Part shown: piece after piece, positions 47,336-59,247 of the stretch
Layout: each line of letters starts with the position of its first letter
How positions within the stretch are numbered: position 1 is the stretch's first letter
NCBI GenBank assembly: GCA_022496205.1
Contig: WTXD01000014.1
Location: forward strand, 248,001 to 312,000
DNA length: 64,000 bases
Direction: 5' to 3'
Source: Gloeopeniophorella convolvens
Lineage: Eukaryota > Basidiomycota > Agaricomycetes > Russulales
The notes under the pieces: model-generated
Database searches by the model: none
What the model was told of the DNA's origin: nothing
Seen by the model: only the letters and a program-made list of their open reading frames with translations
Program-made: the position numbers and the translations under genes

Positions 47336-49302
47336 ATGGCACTCATAGAACAAGTACTAGACATACTCCGCAATGCCAACCCCGCCCTGATCATTTGGAC
47401 CATCCCCGCACTCGTCATAGTCGCGCATTTGCTTCCGTGGCTAATCGACGCGCATGGCTTGCGCTCCTATCCCGGCCCTTGGTTAGCACAGTTCTCTGAT
47501 CTCTGGCTGGGCCGCGTCGCGCAGCAAGGACACCGCTCAGAAGTGGTTCATGAACTGCACAAGAAGTATGGTGCGTGACACACTTGCGTCGTGGGCCTTG
47601 TCGCGTCCAGCGGCTCACTAGGGGATTACTTCAGGGCCGTTCGTTCGCATTGCCCCCAACCACATCTCTATCTCCGACCCCGCAGCACTTCAGACCGTGT
47701 ATGCGCACGGCAATGGTTCTCTGAAGTCGAATTTTTATGACGCCTTTGTCTCCATAACGCGTGGCCTATTCAACACTCGTGACCGCGCTGCGCACACCCG
47801 CAAGCGCAAGATCATCTCACACATCTTCTCGCAGAAGAATGTCCTCGAGTTCGAACCGCACGTCCAACAGTATCTGAGGTTACTCCTCCAGCAATGGGAT
47901 CGTCTCTGCGCTGGCGGTGCCAAGGGGCTGAAAGGAGATGATGGTGAAGGCGGATGGAGGGGCCGCAATGGGCGTGTCTGGCTGGACTGCTTGCCTTGTG
48001 CGTTTTCTGTCCGCCACTCGATCATGCCACGCACTAACCGCACCCTTCCTGAAGGGTACAATTACCTTGCCTTCGACATCATCGGTGAGCTGCCAACCTA
48101 GATTTCTTCACGAGACATGCCTTCTGACCAGCATCAGGTGACCTGGCCTTCGGGAGCCCCTTTGGCATGTTGACTGCCGCAAAGGATTCTGCGCCCGTTG
48201 CCAAGTCTCACCAGCAGGCTATTGCGACGTACGGAGAGGAAGAGATGAAGTACGAGACCGTCGCTATCCCAGCCATCAAGATCTTGAACGACCGAGGCGA
48301 GTACTCTGCGTCGATAGGTGTCCTCCCTCCATGGCTCCGTCCGATTGTCAAGCGATACGTCCCATGGTACAGCAAGGGTGGCCAGGCCGTCGAAAACCTT
48401 GCTGGTCTTGCGGTGGCTGCTGTGGCGAAGCGACTAGCCTCTCCGGCGTTCCGTGTTGACCTGTTGACCAAGTTGCAACAAGGCAAAGACGACGACGGCA
48501 ATCCTATGGGCAAAGAAGAGTTGACCGCCGAGGCATTGACTCAGCTCATTGCCGGGAGCGACACGACATCGAAGTACGTTCCCTGCGAGGACGTGACAAC
48601 GTACCTGCTAATGGTGTCTCTAGCTCGTCTTGCGCGACCACCTACTACCTTGCCGCCAACCCCGAAGTCCAGGCCAAGCTGCAGAAGGAACTTGACGATG
48701 CACTGGAAAACGAAGACGACTCTGTGTCATCGTACGAGACGGTCAAGAACCTTCCGTATCTCAATGCTGTCATCAACGAAGCGCTCCGTCTGCACTCTAC
48801 CTCCGGGATAGGCTTGCCGAGGATTGTCCCAGAAGGCGGTCTGATAATTAAAGGCCAGGCTTTCAAAGAAGGAGCGATCCTTAGTGTCCCGAGCTACACA
48901 ATCCACAGAGACACTCATGTATGGGGCAAAGATTCTACGGTCTTCCGGCCAGAGAGGTGGTTCGAGAGGGATGACGACGCGATTCAGAAGGCCTTTAATC
49001 CGTTCTCGTATGGACCACGGTACGCACTGCCATCTAACTCGTATCTTTCACATCACTGAGGTCACTACAGAGCTTGCGTCGGCCGGAACCTTGCTACTCT
49101 TGAGCTCTTGATCATCATCTCTACCGTCTTCCGCCGCTATGATGTCGTCCTGAAACATCCTGAGGAAGAGGTAAGCATGGCTTAACCTAGTGCGACTTGT
49201 CCGGACCGCTGATGGTGTCTACCTGCACAGTTGGAGACCCGTGAAGGTTTCCTGAGGAAGCCACTCATGTGCTACGTCGGTCTCAAGAGGCGCTCTCTGT
49301 AG
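47336..49302 (+). CDS. Cytochrome P450, CYP53 (benzoate 4-monooxygenase)-like
   Basis: Seven exons (47336-47570, 47635-47997, 48055-48084, 48138-48573, 48624-49019, 49071-49170, 49231-49302) give 543 residues. An N-terminal membrane helix (IIWTIPALVIVAHLLPWLI) and the Pro-rich YPGPWLAQFSD hinge place it in the ER membrane. Further hallmarks are the I-helix IAGSDTTS, the K-helix EALR, PERW and the heme loop FSYGPRACVGRN with the thiolate Cys. The whole pattern (HELHKKYGPFVRIAPNHISI, YNYLAFDIIGDLAFGSPFG) is that of CYP53, which para-hydroxylates benzoate and detoxifies aromatic acids; the substrate is inferred. No reductase or pathway partner lies next to it. The exon carrying YNYLAFDIIG is only 30 nt. 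Confidence 0.9.
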
Positions 49303-49762
49303 AAAGCTCTCTTGTTGCTGAGCAAAGCATTATATTTCCAACTTCTCGACTTCTCGATAACCGCATTTGACTCTGTTCTACTTTGCAAGTTTATCATGTA
49401 TGTTACGTATATGAATCACACAGCTGATTGTGGTGCCTGCTCGATAAAGATGCGCAGCAGTGCACGGCTGCACACTCTACTCCTTCGTGAGTGCAGACAA
49501 CCGTTCTGGGAGCGAGAAAGGAATAGAGCGGTACGCCTGTGAACACAGTGGTATCCACGAAATCTATATCTGGTGCAGAATCAGACGGGAGGCCAATCGG
49601 GAACCGTGGGTACGCGCTTTAAGGACGTGGTGAGAAGAAAGATTGGCTTATGTCACTCAACGCGTTCACACCCACTGCTCCTGATTTGATTGGCCCCGTT
49701 ATTTGGTCCTTCCTGCGCGACCTGCGCACGATGCGCCTTGCCTCCGCACGCAAACCACTACT
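49303..49762. other. Intergenic region, 460 bp
   Basis: It is the P450 3' flank and promoter of the small membrane protein gene. Nothing else is seen. Confidence 0.45.
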
Positions 49763-50435
49763 ATGTCCTCTGTGACGCACCCCGCGAGTAGCTCGCCGGT
49801 TTCAGCTGCTCCCGCAGCGACTAGCTCGCAGTCGTCGCCCCCGTTCTTCTCCAGCGGCGCCTCCCCACCTATCATAATCGGGTTCATAGGCATCGGTGCT
49901 TTTGCGCTCGGAGTCATATCGCTCTGCGCTTGGAGGAGGATCACAGGGAGGGATGTCCTGCACCTCAGGCCTCTTCGGAACCCGAATCTACGGCGATGGC
50001 AGAACCTCGCGGGCGGCAAGCCAGAGCTGTTCGATGTCTGGACAGAAGGACGGGCTACCGGTGATTTCAAATGGGAGAAGTCCATGGTGTGTGCCGCTCC
50101 CCAGGCAGTGGAAATCTTGCTAAGCCTCTCCGCAGCCTTTCTCTGCAGCGGTCCTGGCCAGTCCCGAGGCTGGCCATGCACCCGAGCCTCGCCAGGAGGC
50201 AAGTGATAGGCGCCGCGACAGTCACGGGAAGGACGTCGAAGAGCACCCACACGAATGCACGTTGCAAGTCGCCATCCTGCTCGCGATGCCCTCGCCGCCT
50301 CACGCGAAGACTCACATTGACGTTGACCAGCGTGCTTCATCAGACGACCCATTTCAGAGCGAGCTAGCCATTGGGCTCATCGAGGTCCCATGGACAGGGG
50401 AGGGTCTTCATGTACCGGGGAAGAACTCGACCTGA
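49763..50435 (+). CDS. Small single-pass membrane protein, paralogue A
   Basis: Two exons (49763-50086, 50136-50435) give 207 residues. A short Ser/Ala/Pro-rich N-terminal segment is followed by one membrane helix (PPIIIGFIGIGAFALGVISL), a basic stop-transfer WRR, then a conserved cytosolic motif of the form KPELFDVW ... WEKSM-P. The second exon has TLQVAILLAMPSP and ends with an ELAIGLIEVPW block. The motif order, intron position and phase (0, just after the WE-M motif) and the size match the convergent gene at 50706-51377, so the two are paralogues. There is no signal peptide; the short N-terminus is probably outside. I do not recognise the family and propose no function. Confidence 0.75.
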
Positions 50436-50705
50436 CAGTTCATGCCTGCAGCGTAACTCCGGTACTGCGCTCATATTTAACACTACTTGCTTTCCTGAAC
50501 CTGTTGTACCGCAATGACCCATAATCACACGATTCGTTATGTCACAACTCTGGGACGAATGCCGAGGTGGGGTAGAAACGCTAATTGGAATACTCACCAG
50601 TGATATTGATTGGTACATGAGAGATTGACATATCGATCGGCTGCGTTCGAGGTACACTACAAGCTACAACAAAATCCTGAAAAGTACAACGGCGCGCGCA
50701 GGGGG

Positions 50706-51377
50706 TCAGAATACGCCACCCTCCCGAAAGGGAGCGTGATATGTGCCAATAACGTATTCCCCTGTTTGCCACTGCCCCCAATGTGATGAATGTTGGGAAA
50801 GCCCTGAACGACGCCAGCTTTGCGCACTTGCGCCAGGCATTGCAACGATGAAGGACACTTGAATACCGTCGACAGAGCCAGGAACTCCCGCGCCTGCCCC
50901 GTTAAGCCGCGGCTGTGACGGCATAGGCGACCGTCGAGAAGCATGGTGAAACCAGGGCCGCCTCGCCGGCGGCGTTACAGGAGAAGACTTGGTAGATGCG
51001 GGGCCGGCATCTACAGACAACGGCTACGCCACCGGCTGGTGAATAGGGGTGACCGTCCAGGGCGTCGAGTTACTTACCTTCATGCTTTCCCACCTCCCTT
51101 TACTCCCATTAGGATCGGCTTGTATCCAAACCTCCCACATCTTTGGTACGCCCGTATAGGTGCCTTTGGCCTCGTCGAACTGGAGCACGATGCCACGACG
51201 GCGGCGGCCGTAGTGCCAGAAGTACCCGGCAAGCATGAAACATGCGAAGAGCGACATGATCACCACGAGGAAAGCAAACAACATGGATGCCGATGCAGTA
51301 TGGCTACCCCCTGATGCCTGTGTCGCGGTCGGGGCAGGGGCCGTGCCATTGACGGTGCTGGAGGCCACGGTAGACAT
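50706..51377 (-). CDS. Small single-pass membrane protein, paralogue B
   Basis: Two exons (51078-51377, 50706-51023) give 205 residues. Layout: Ser/Thr/Ala-rich N-terminus, one membrane helix (MLFAFLVVIMSLFACFMLAGY), basic GRRRRG, then VPKMWEVW ... WESMK-PLSV at the exon join, and later IQVSFIVAMPG and GEYVIGTYHAPF. These correspond one to one with paralogue A (KPELFDVW, WEKSM-PFSA, LQVAILLAMP, ELAIGLIEVPW). The single 54-nt intron is in the same place and phase as in A. The genes converge with 270 bp between their stop codons, which fits an inverted tandem duplication. Sequence identity outside the motifs is low, so the duplication is old. The function is unknown. Confidence 0.75.
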
Positions 51378-51742
51378 AGTGGCACCCTGGGAGAGGTAGA
51401 CCAGTCGACGGGGAAGCCTATCAAGACAACTAAATTAACCCTGGCTGTAAGGAAGTCAAGATGAGCCAATTCTGGTCGCGGAACTCCGCGTGATGAGCGT
51501 GTGTGTGTGGGAGGTGTGCACGATCGGCGAGCGAGAGATGTGCCGACTCGCCCCTTTGTTGTATCACGTGACAGCTGGCTGTCGACACGAGTCAACGTAC
51601 CAACGTTCGACATTCAACGCCTGCGGTAAACATGAGGTCTGGCGAAGGGGCTTCCCGATGCAGCCCAACGAGTGCGGTTGAAGACCCGGGGTATCATACG
51701 TCGGCGCTACAGATACAAGAAATCAAAGACGAATACATGATG
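51378..51742. other. Intergenic region, 365 bp
   Basis: It is the promoter of paralogue B and 3' flank of the primase gene. The primase coding end could extend slightly into it if a last intron exists. Confidence 0.4.
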
Positions 51743-53276
51743 CTACCAGGTCATATCTAACGACTGATCAATAATGCACTCTGTTTTGGGTTGATGGGAC
51801 TCACCATTCGCGAGCTTGCTCTTCCGCACCTCGCTCATGAGGCCGAGGGCATGCTTCTCTAGCATGTCAACGTATGGCTTCAGGGATGTCCCCTCCCAGT
51901 CTGCAAATTGTAGCAACCAGGTGAGGCTTGGCTACGGCGGTGCATGAGGGGTGTGAACCAACCTGAATGTTCCTCTGCACCTAACCCGGGTGCTGCCGCG
52001 TCGAGCTCCCGCAAGAGCTGGCCGACAGTGGGAACGAGTTCGGGGTCGAAGTCGTCTATTCTTTCGGGGTCGACTGGGACGCAGATACGCCCTGTCTTGG
52101 GGTGCACACAGAACGGCGCCTTGAGTAAGTGGTTTCGGTGCTTTGAGACTTCCGCATCAATCCGTGGGTATGTGTACTGAAGAATAATGTCTTCCATCGC
52201 GCGCTTCATTGGCACCTGCACAAGACAACGGTGTCAAAGAACGTGATGAATTGACAACTTCGAGAAAACTGACCCGCTCTGACGGGGCTTTGTAATGCCT
52301 TTTGACTTCTTCTTTGAGGTCTGACCACTTGTCATCCGAGGAACGGTTTTCTTCCTTACGCCATCTCTTTGTCAAATTACCAGCAATTTCCGTGTCAGGG
52401 ATAAGCTGGATAAGATGTTCCCAGCCGTCCTCGTTCTTGAAGCAGTCTTGGTCTAATAGGATAAGGTCCCCGAAGGGTCCGGCAAGTTGGTCAACCGCTT
52501 CCCTAGCGCTGTCGGTCAGTAGTCGTCGCTGAGTGTGCTGAAGAAATTCCATACTGAATTGATGGGGGGAGATCACCCGTCCGGCCCTTAATCACAGGGC
52601 GTACGTTGACCTTCTTGTGCATCTCTTTACCGCCTTGCACGACTGTTAGGAAGTTCACAAGAGATCTCCGTTGATCGTCTGTTAATGCCATCGCCTCCCG
52701 GTCCGACACCCACAAATGAATTCCGCGGCGACCCGAGTACACCCATAGCAGGTGCTGGTAGCCAAACTGCTGCCGTACAGCAGAATCAAGGACACGGACC
52801 GCAGCGCCGATGAAGCCCCAGCAACGCTTGCAGATGTCCGCGCCAGAGCAGCACGTCCGGACACCGTCGTAATCCGTCATGTCAATATCAAAAACAAGCT
52901 CGCGCTGGGCGGGAGTAAATGCGCCCGGCCGCACGGTCTTCTTGTCCCGGGGCTTGAGATGAATATGTTGTCAAGGCGGATATGGACGCGAAGACAGGGC
53001 AGGAATACGCACCCGAGCGGTGTAGACGGGCCCTATCTCGAAACGAGCAGGGTTCAAGGCACACGTCTGCTTCTTGAACTCATCCGCGGTAGTGAACGAG
53101 TTGTAGCGCAGATACGCGTCATTCTGGAGGGTGAACGCGATCTCGCGGTGGGTGAAGAGGCGGCTGGGGGTGTGCTCGTGATTGAGCCACTTGAATATGG
53201 ACCTGAAGGGGTAAAGACGACGGTAGAAGGCGAGCATGAGCTCCGGGGTAGGCGTCTCTATCTCTGCTGCAGGCAT
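51743..53276 (-). CDS. PRI1: DNA primase small (catalytic) subunit, PriS/Pri1
   Basis: Five exons (53013-53276, 52605-52952, 52274-52537, 51963-52215, 51743-51900) give 428 residues, normal for eukaryotic PriS. The N-terminus has the conserved YRRLYPFRSIFKWL, and REIAFTL. The catalytic DxD lies in LVFDIDMTDYD, the zinc-binding cysteines in CCSGADICKRCW, and the conserved YSGRRGIHLWVSD follows. The enzyme makes RNA primers in the Pol-alpha/primase complex in the nucleus. The intron 52538-52604 was chosen because it gives KKVN|HTQRRLL, matching the family; a shorter alternative reads through. The last exon is uncertain: reading through gives the stop at 51743, but a good donor (AATG|gtgagt) could replace the final 18 residues. 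Confidence 0.9.
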
Positions 53277-53792
53277 CTTGGCGGCGTGTTTCCCTCGATC
53301 CTTCGGAATGCGGTGCGGACTGGGGTCAAGCTTGGGCAGGGGTTTGAGAGTTAGCGACAAGACGCGACCAGTCACGCGTGACAGACGCGCGTCTGTGACA
53401 AGTTCGTCCCGGACGAGCCGGACTCTCGTGAATGCGGTGACACACGCGGTGCCAGTCGACTCATGCTCACTTTCCGCACCCCTCGCTCGTCCAATCCGGC
53501 TCAACGCGTAACAGCAGAACCGCCATCAAGCGCCTCTTCTATTCAATTTGCAGGGCCTCATTCTTCTTTTTCTCTCTTCAGCTGGCAACACCTGACCCGG
53601 TTTTCACGAACCAAGGGCCCGCGGTCGGCGCACCCATACATGTACAGGGTCCTTCGCATGCCGTTATCCGCTCCCGCAGTAAACAGGAGCACCTCTTCTT
53701 GTTCGGACCTCTTTCTGAACGAATCTAATTGATCCTGTTACCGATTTGCCCTGGCTCCCCTTGGCACAGGAGTCGTAAGCCATGTGCGTGCC

Positions 53793-55447
53793 ACTGTGAA
53801 AACAGATCGGGGCGAATTTCGCCCGTTCGGAACGTCAATTTTGTGTTTTGCCCTGTTCCGGGGCTAATAATTAGATTAGGACGGTTTGCGGATGTATCAA
53901 ATATGGCATGGAACGTAGCCAAACGAAAAGGACGGGTTCAACCGTGCAAAATTTGGTGCTCAAGCACACGAAATTCGACGTCACGGCAGCTGCCGCATTA
54001 GGTGGTCGGTGCGGTGCGGCGTGCCACAGTGTGCACCACAGTCGACGTCACTTACAGAGGTGTGACTACCAACTCGATACACAACTGCCACGGTCCACCT
54101 CCACTGCAACCACCATGCCCGCCCATCCCCAGCCATCAATCGACCACTCCGAGCCCCAGTTCACCCGCCCTCACTCAAGCACACTGCTGCCGTGCGTTCC
54201 CACGCACGGTGCCCTCATTCCGCCACTGCACTCTGGCGAGTGCAGCACTAAAGGCCAAGACCGAGGCATCGCAATCGAAATCGCCACCGCCGCCGTCGCC
54301 TTGCGTGCATGGAACCCCCTACTCGACATCCCTGCTGCTGCATCACAACACGTGTGGCATACCACGCCCGAATGAGGCCATTGACGAGAATCTCATCGCA
54401 CCGACGTGCTCAACGGAGCGTGGCACACTCGACTTGTACTATGCCAGAACACTTCCGTGCACTCACTTGCATGGCTGTACTACTACAAGTTAGGGCCATG
54501 ACCTGGTCTCTGCTGTCACTAGTGCTGACAGGGCACGGTACAGGTACTATGCACGCACGATGTACACCCTCGGCCGCCCGAGGTGCACGACTGCAATAAG
54601 TTCTTCATGCGCATGCTTGGCGCGATCAAGCACCAACACGATCCGATCATGATGATCATCGCGCAAGGTGCGTTTGAGCAGAAGCAACGCAAGCGCGTGC
54701 AGCACATCGGGGCCGATACACAGGTATGGCTCAACCACTTCTATATGTCGCACATCGGCATTGACTTCTTCATTGATCAGTGTGAGTGCTGCACGTGTGT
54801 CATATGCGGCATGCTGACGGCGATGCACGGCAGACGTCACATTCAACACACTTGGCGTGCACTCGGTGACCCAGACTTTCACAGGATCATCTTCACGCGT
54901 TCGGTGTGTGCACCGCCCCCTTCTGTGTATGGTCTGTTGCTAATGGCAGCACCCGAATCGCAGCGCTGCCAGGCTCCCCTCCCCAGTATGAAATAGTCCG
55001 GCCCTCTTGACTTCAAAGCAGGTACCAAGTCCAGCGGGAGCAGCAGCAGACTGCAGAGATGTATCACCGGCTGCAGACAAGCTCCCCGTTCTCAATCCGT
55101 GCCTAGTATAGTTAGTATTGTATGCTGAATACAGTATCTTGTATGTAGAGTTGGCATGGACTGCACACAGATTTTGCCTCAAAACTAACAAAAATTCGAA
55201 CATGTACCAGGTGAATGGGATGTACCAGGTTTGCCTCGTTTTGGTGCGAGATTTGCCTGTACCATCCGAGAATCCGAGCCATGCGAATCGGGAAAAATCC
55301 ATTCCAAAATTCGTACTGCACGATTGGCACACTTGCGATGCAATTTTTGGTACGTCCTGTGCAAATATCGCTCTGTTTCTGGTCTAATGTCGCCCTGAAA
55401 GAGCCCAAAATGACGTGCCAAATTTGCCCAGATCTGTTTTCACAGTG
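53793..55447. mobile_element. Inverted-repeat-bounded segment, probable non-autonomous element, about 1.65 kb
   Basis: The left end (53793 onward) and the right end read in reverse (55447 backward) both begin CACTGTGAAAACAGATC and stay similar for about 70-80 bp with several small gaps: GGGC-AATTT, then ACGTCA, ATTTTG, AGGGC or CCCTG, and a TTAGA block. A TGC trinucleotide lies directly outside each end and may be a target duplication, though overlap with the repeat makes this uncertain. No transposase is visible. The interior holds a mutated kinase fragment and AT-rich DNA towards the right end, which would fit a non-autonomous DNA transposon that has captured host sequence. The repeats are diverged, so the element is old. 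Confidence 0.5.
54545..54900 (+). pseudogene. Decayed fragment of a mitochondrial PDK/BCKDK-type kinase gene
   Basis: The open frame from 54571 reads RPPEVHDCNKFFMRML, then HDPIMMIIAQGA, IGADTQVWL and LNHFYMSHIGIDFFIDQ. It resembles the middle of fungal pyruvate/branched-chain dehydrogenase kinases, where the last block is normally close to DRFYLSRIGIRFLIGQ. A GT-AG intron (54782-54833) follows that block, and the next exon begins YVTFNTL, again in the family order. Upstream, a short YYAR segment lies in another frame, so at least one frame break separates it from the main block. The N-terminal part, ATP-binding part and C-terminus are missing. Changed residues (D to N, R to H, G to D) are all explicable by G-to-A transitions. 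The kept intron shows it arose by DNA duplication, not from mRNA. Confidence 0.6.
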
Positions 55448-57879
55448 TGCTAAATGCCGCCCTTACGCTACGCTAACCTTGACTAGCCTAGTCGAAGCTG
55501 TCTGTCGTTGCCCTGTCGCGGTGTTTCGAATTCCTGCCGTACAGCGTCTCGAGGACACGGATGGAGGCTAGCAAGCGCTGCGGTTCCCTTGCCTTTATCA
55601 CCCGGGCTCGTCGCTCACGAGAGGTTTTCTGATCGGCAACAGTTCCGGCTCCACCGAGGCAACGAGCGACAACTCAAGAACGTTCTGCAAAACGCCGTCT
55701 GGAAAACGGGTGAAACGTTCTTGTCTCAATGGAGAAGGGCGCAAGCGACATACATTCCTCTCGTTGCGAATTGCGACGATCCTCGAGGCTCATCTCGCTT
55801 GCTTGGTCGCTTTCTCGGCGCTGGTGCCGCGTGTTGATAGTGCCACGAGCACCGGCAAGAATAGAGCAAGCCCTTTGCTGTGCTCGCGAGAGGTCTCCGT
55901 GCCGATATTTAGCGCTCAACTTTAGATGTGCGCTTGCTATGGCTCTTGGAACCCCGTTCGGGAAATGTGGTCGTGTGCAGGCCGTACTCACGACTCGTAC
56001 AGCTCGAAAGGCGGTTCGTATACCCCATTAGTCGAGCTGTTACCATCCCAGCGTACGCCTTCTGACGATCGATACACTGTGTACGACAATCCTGGGGTGC
56101 TTCCTCTAGGGTCTCTGGTGTATCGCCGCCCTGAGGCCAGATCTAGGGCTTTGCCCTTGCGGCTGGTATCCGCAATTCGGATCGTACGCCGCCTGGGCTC
56201 TTCACCTCAGCGATCTTTCGAGAAGGCGTCTTTCAAGATTCTTCGATGGGCGGCGAGCCGCGTGCTCTCGGTTTTATATGGGTCAGCAGGTATAGCGGTC
56301 AAGGTGCTTCCGAGAATCAGACGCCGCGAGTGCCTCGGCTAAGCGAGGGTTCTTCCTGCAGAGATGAGTCTCCAGCTATGCACCGATGTGGCCCCCTTGC
56401 CTGCATAAGTCAATACTAGAATATGTAAGATGCCAGTCCTGTCGGCATTTTGTCGACGCCTTACGGACATCTAGTCATCGCGGCACTGTTGGCACCTGCC
56501 ACACTGGGTGCAGCCAACGTCCGGCACGGCGACCCTGCCGCTGCTGTCCACTTGCAGCGTCATCTACTGCACCCACGCGCAACACTCTAATTGAACCCGC
56601 TGACGGCCCGGCGACAGCGCTGTCAGTTCGACGGGCGCGGCGCCCTCAGCGCAACCCCAACGAGACATCGAGGCCTGCGCGCGACGAACCCGTGCCGGGC
56701 TGTATCTGGCTGTATGCGCGCGTGACGCGGCAGCCTGCCGCGCCGCGTCCCTCCATGAAGCAAACACCACCGGCGACCGGTCCACCGGTCCCGCAGCCCA
56801 GGAGAGATTGTCTTAAGCTTCAGCTTCTCTTTCCCCGCCCTGACGCCTGGGACATCTGCCGCCAATGAGCTCGCGTAGGCAGTTCCATGCTCGGCCCGAA
56901 CCGCCCGGCACGGTCGTGGTATCCACCTAGCGCGCAGGCCGTTTGCTGGCAAGCGGCGGCGCACTCCAACGAGGAGCGGAACGGACAAAGTTTGGGTTTG
57001 CGGGTGGGTCTCCGTGGTAAGCATAGGTTCAGGATCCAGTGATCATATCTGTGAGATTGCCTCAATTGAGTCAAGTACCGGGTCAAGGCGGCATGACGTA
57101 GGCGTCACTTCTGCAATAAGTGTCCTGCAGTGCATTGCGGAATTCCTGCGGGGGCGGCGCTGTTTCATTATGAGGACGCGGGAGAGAAAGAGCAGATCAC
57201 ACTCTCATGTTTCATACCCTGCGTAGAAACGGCGTGCAAACGCGTTCTTCAGATCAAAGCTTGACCGTCGAGGGATTCGCAGAGGTTCGGGTGTGGCGCA
57301 TGTATATCATATTATTCTACAGCAAAGCAACCCCCGTAATTAAAAGGCTCTATAAGATAACGGCATCGGTTGTGGGACACTGCAAAGTGATAATAAATGG
57401 AGAGTGCTATAACGAGAAAAAGGATACGCAGATGAAGGAAGAAATGCGGGCTATTCACAAAGCTAGGTTCAGTGTGATCGTATGGAGGGTGTGCGAGCGA
57501 GCGGCCTTAAGGCTGCGCGACGGGAGCGGAGCGGGGACAGAACAGAACGGTGGGTTTGGGGTGGGATGTTTGCGTAGTGGTACACACAGGAATCGAAGGT
57601 GCAGAAGGTCGCTCGGCCTGAAAGGAGGTAGGGTGAATCTAGGGGCCCGTCACCGTCCTGGTGAAGGATGGGGTGCGGTGCAACCGCGGTGGGAACAATT
57701 GCAAAGGGTCCGATTCTAGGGTGGCTAGCAAATGCGAGTGGGAGACCGGGAGCAGGATAGCAAACGAGAACAGAAGAAGGACGAAATCCAATAAACAATT
57801 GCAAACGCAAACACATCCGCAGGCCAGGTCAGAAAGTCCACGGAAGACACCGGCGTCATCCATGTGAGGGGTATATGCG

Positions 57880-59247
57880 TCAATGATGAGATGAGGTGTT
57901 GCCAGAGCCGACCATAACCTTGAGAACCATGTTTCCCCGCTCGTCCACACCACGCGTGAGGAGATCGAACGCGCGTGCGGTCTCGGACAGGTGGAAACGA
58001 TGGGTCACCAATTTATCGAGGTTCTGGAGTTTGCCGGAGGCGAGGAGCGCAAGCGCGTCTGGATATGTGTGTGCATATCGGAAGGAGCCTTGTATGTCGA
58101 CTTCTCGCGTGGCCGCGGCCGAAAGAGGGAGAGAAGTATTGCGTGTCCCCATTCCGATGAGCATCACCCGCCCACCTGTGATCGCCGTCTGCATGGAGAA
58201 AAGACCCAACGGAAAACGACGTCAGTTTCTCCCATAACGGGAAATGTACGAAAAACCCCGTACATGGATCGCCATTTGAATGCATGGTTCGGCGCCAGTG
58301 CACTCGAACACCACATCAAAGCCGTCCTGCTCGCCAAAGACCTCGAGGAGACGATCTGCGTTTTCTTTCGCTCGGCGAAGCTGGTCCTCTGGCGACTTGG
58401 CTTTTGGTGCAGCAGGGAGACAGAATACGTCCTCGGCAAAACCATGTGCTTTGGCGAACGCAAGACGGGACTGATTGATATCGACTGCCACGACGCGAGA
58501 GGCGCCGTAACACTTTGAGAGTGCACAGGCAAGTAGGCCAATCGTGCCAACACCGTAGACGAGGACGGTTTGGCCGGCTGTGAGGTTGGATCGGCGGGAC
58601 GCGTGGATGAGGACAGAAAGTGGTTCAGCGAGGGCAGCGTCCTCGAAAGAAACGGCATCAGGGAGGCTGTAACGTTTGAAACATGGGCACGAGGATGACG
58701 ATGATAAGCGAGGCGGCGCTTACGTGTGGAGAACATGGGCAGGGTGATTCATGCGCTCTTGGAGCGTGCCATCAAGATGAGGGAACGTCTTTGCGCTGCT
58801 AGCAAAGCGGAGGCTTTTGCAGAGGTTGTAGCGGCCCTTGGAGCAGTAGTCGCAGTTGTTGCACATGACACCAGCTTCGATGGCAACGCGCTGGCCGGGC
58901 ACGAGGTTCTTGACGCCGGGGCCGACTGCGGTGACGATACCAGCGGCCTCATGGCCAAGGACGAGAGGTGCCTGGAGGGCAAAGTCGCCGTTGCGGCCAT
59001 GGAGGTAGTAGTGGACTGTGCAGAGGGGAGAGGCGGGGAGTGTGTGAGCAACGAGACAGGGCGAGGCGGTGGGCTACGGCTGGTGGAGGAAGGTATACGC
59101 ACGGTCACTTCCACAGAGACCGGTGGAGACGATGGCGACCTGGGCCTGGCCTTGTTGAGGAGGCCAGAGGGTGCGGTCATCGATCCTGAGGTCCTTGGGG
59201 CCATATAGGACGGCGGCGTGTTGTTGAGGAAGGGCTACGGGAGACAT
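57880..59247 (-). CDS. Zinc-dependent polyol (xylitol/sorbitol-type) dehydrogenase, MDR family
   Basis: Four exons (59103-59247, 58724-59015, 58264-58666, 57880-58188) give 382 residues, slightly longer than sorbitol dehydrogenase. The catalytic zinc ligands lie in GLCGSDLHYYLHG (Cys) and VLGHEAAGIV (His-Glu). The structural zinc lobe CNNCDYCSKGRYNLC is complete. The Rossmann motif is GVGTIG, and the Asp in VVAVDINQSR favours NAD over NADP. The family oxidises xylitol, sorbitol or related polyols to ketoses in the cytosol; the exact substrate is not predictable. It is transcribed away from the SDR gene at 59769, and their start codons are 521 bp apart. The third intron (58189-58263) separates the substrate and C-terminal parts. 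Confidence 0.9.

Larger units (their letters stand above)
53277..57879. other. Gene-poor region of 4.6 kb
   Basis: No intact gene is recognisable between the primase start and the polyol dehydrogenase end. The stretch 53.8-55.45 kb is bounded by inverted repeats and contains a decayed kinase fragment (both annotated separately). Many ORFs of 100-170 codons occur on both strands at 55.5-57.8 kb (for example 56386-56868 and 57207-57719 on the plus strand), but none has a motif or a credible splice pattern. Confidence 0.45.

Noticed and set aside
47336..51377. A secondary-metabolite cluster around the P450.
   Set aside because: There is no synthase, terpene cyclase, transporter or tailoring enzyme next to it, and the P450 looks like CYP53, a catabolic family.
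57207..57719. A 170-codon plus-strand ORF in the gene-poor region.
   Set aside because: No recognisable motif; composition is like the surrounding non-coding DNA, and there are competing frames on the other strand.
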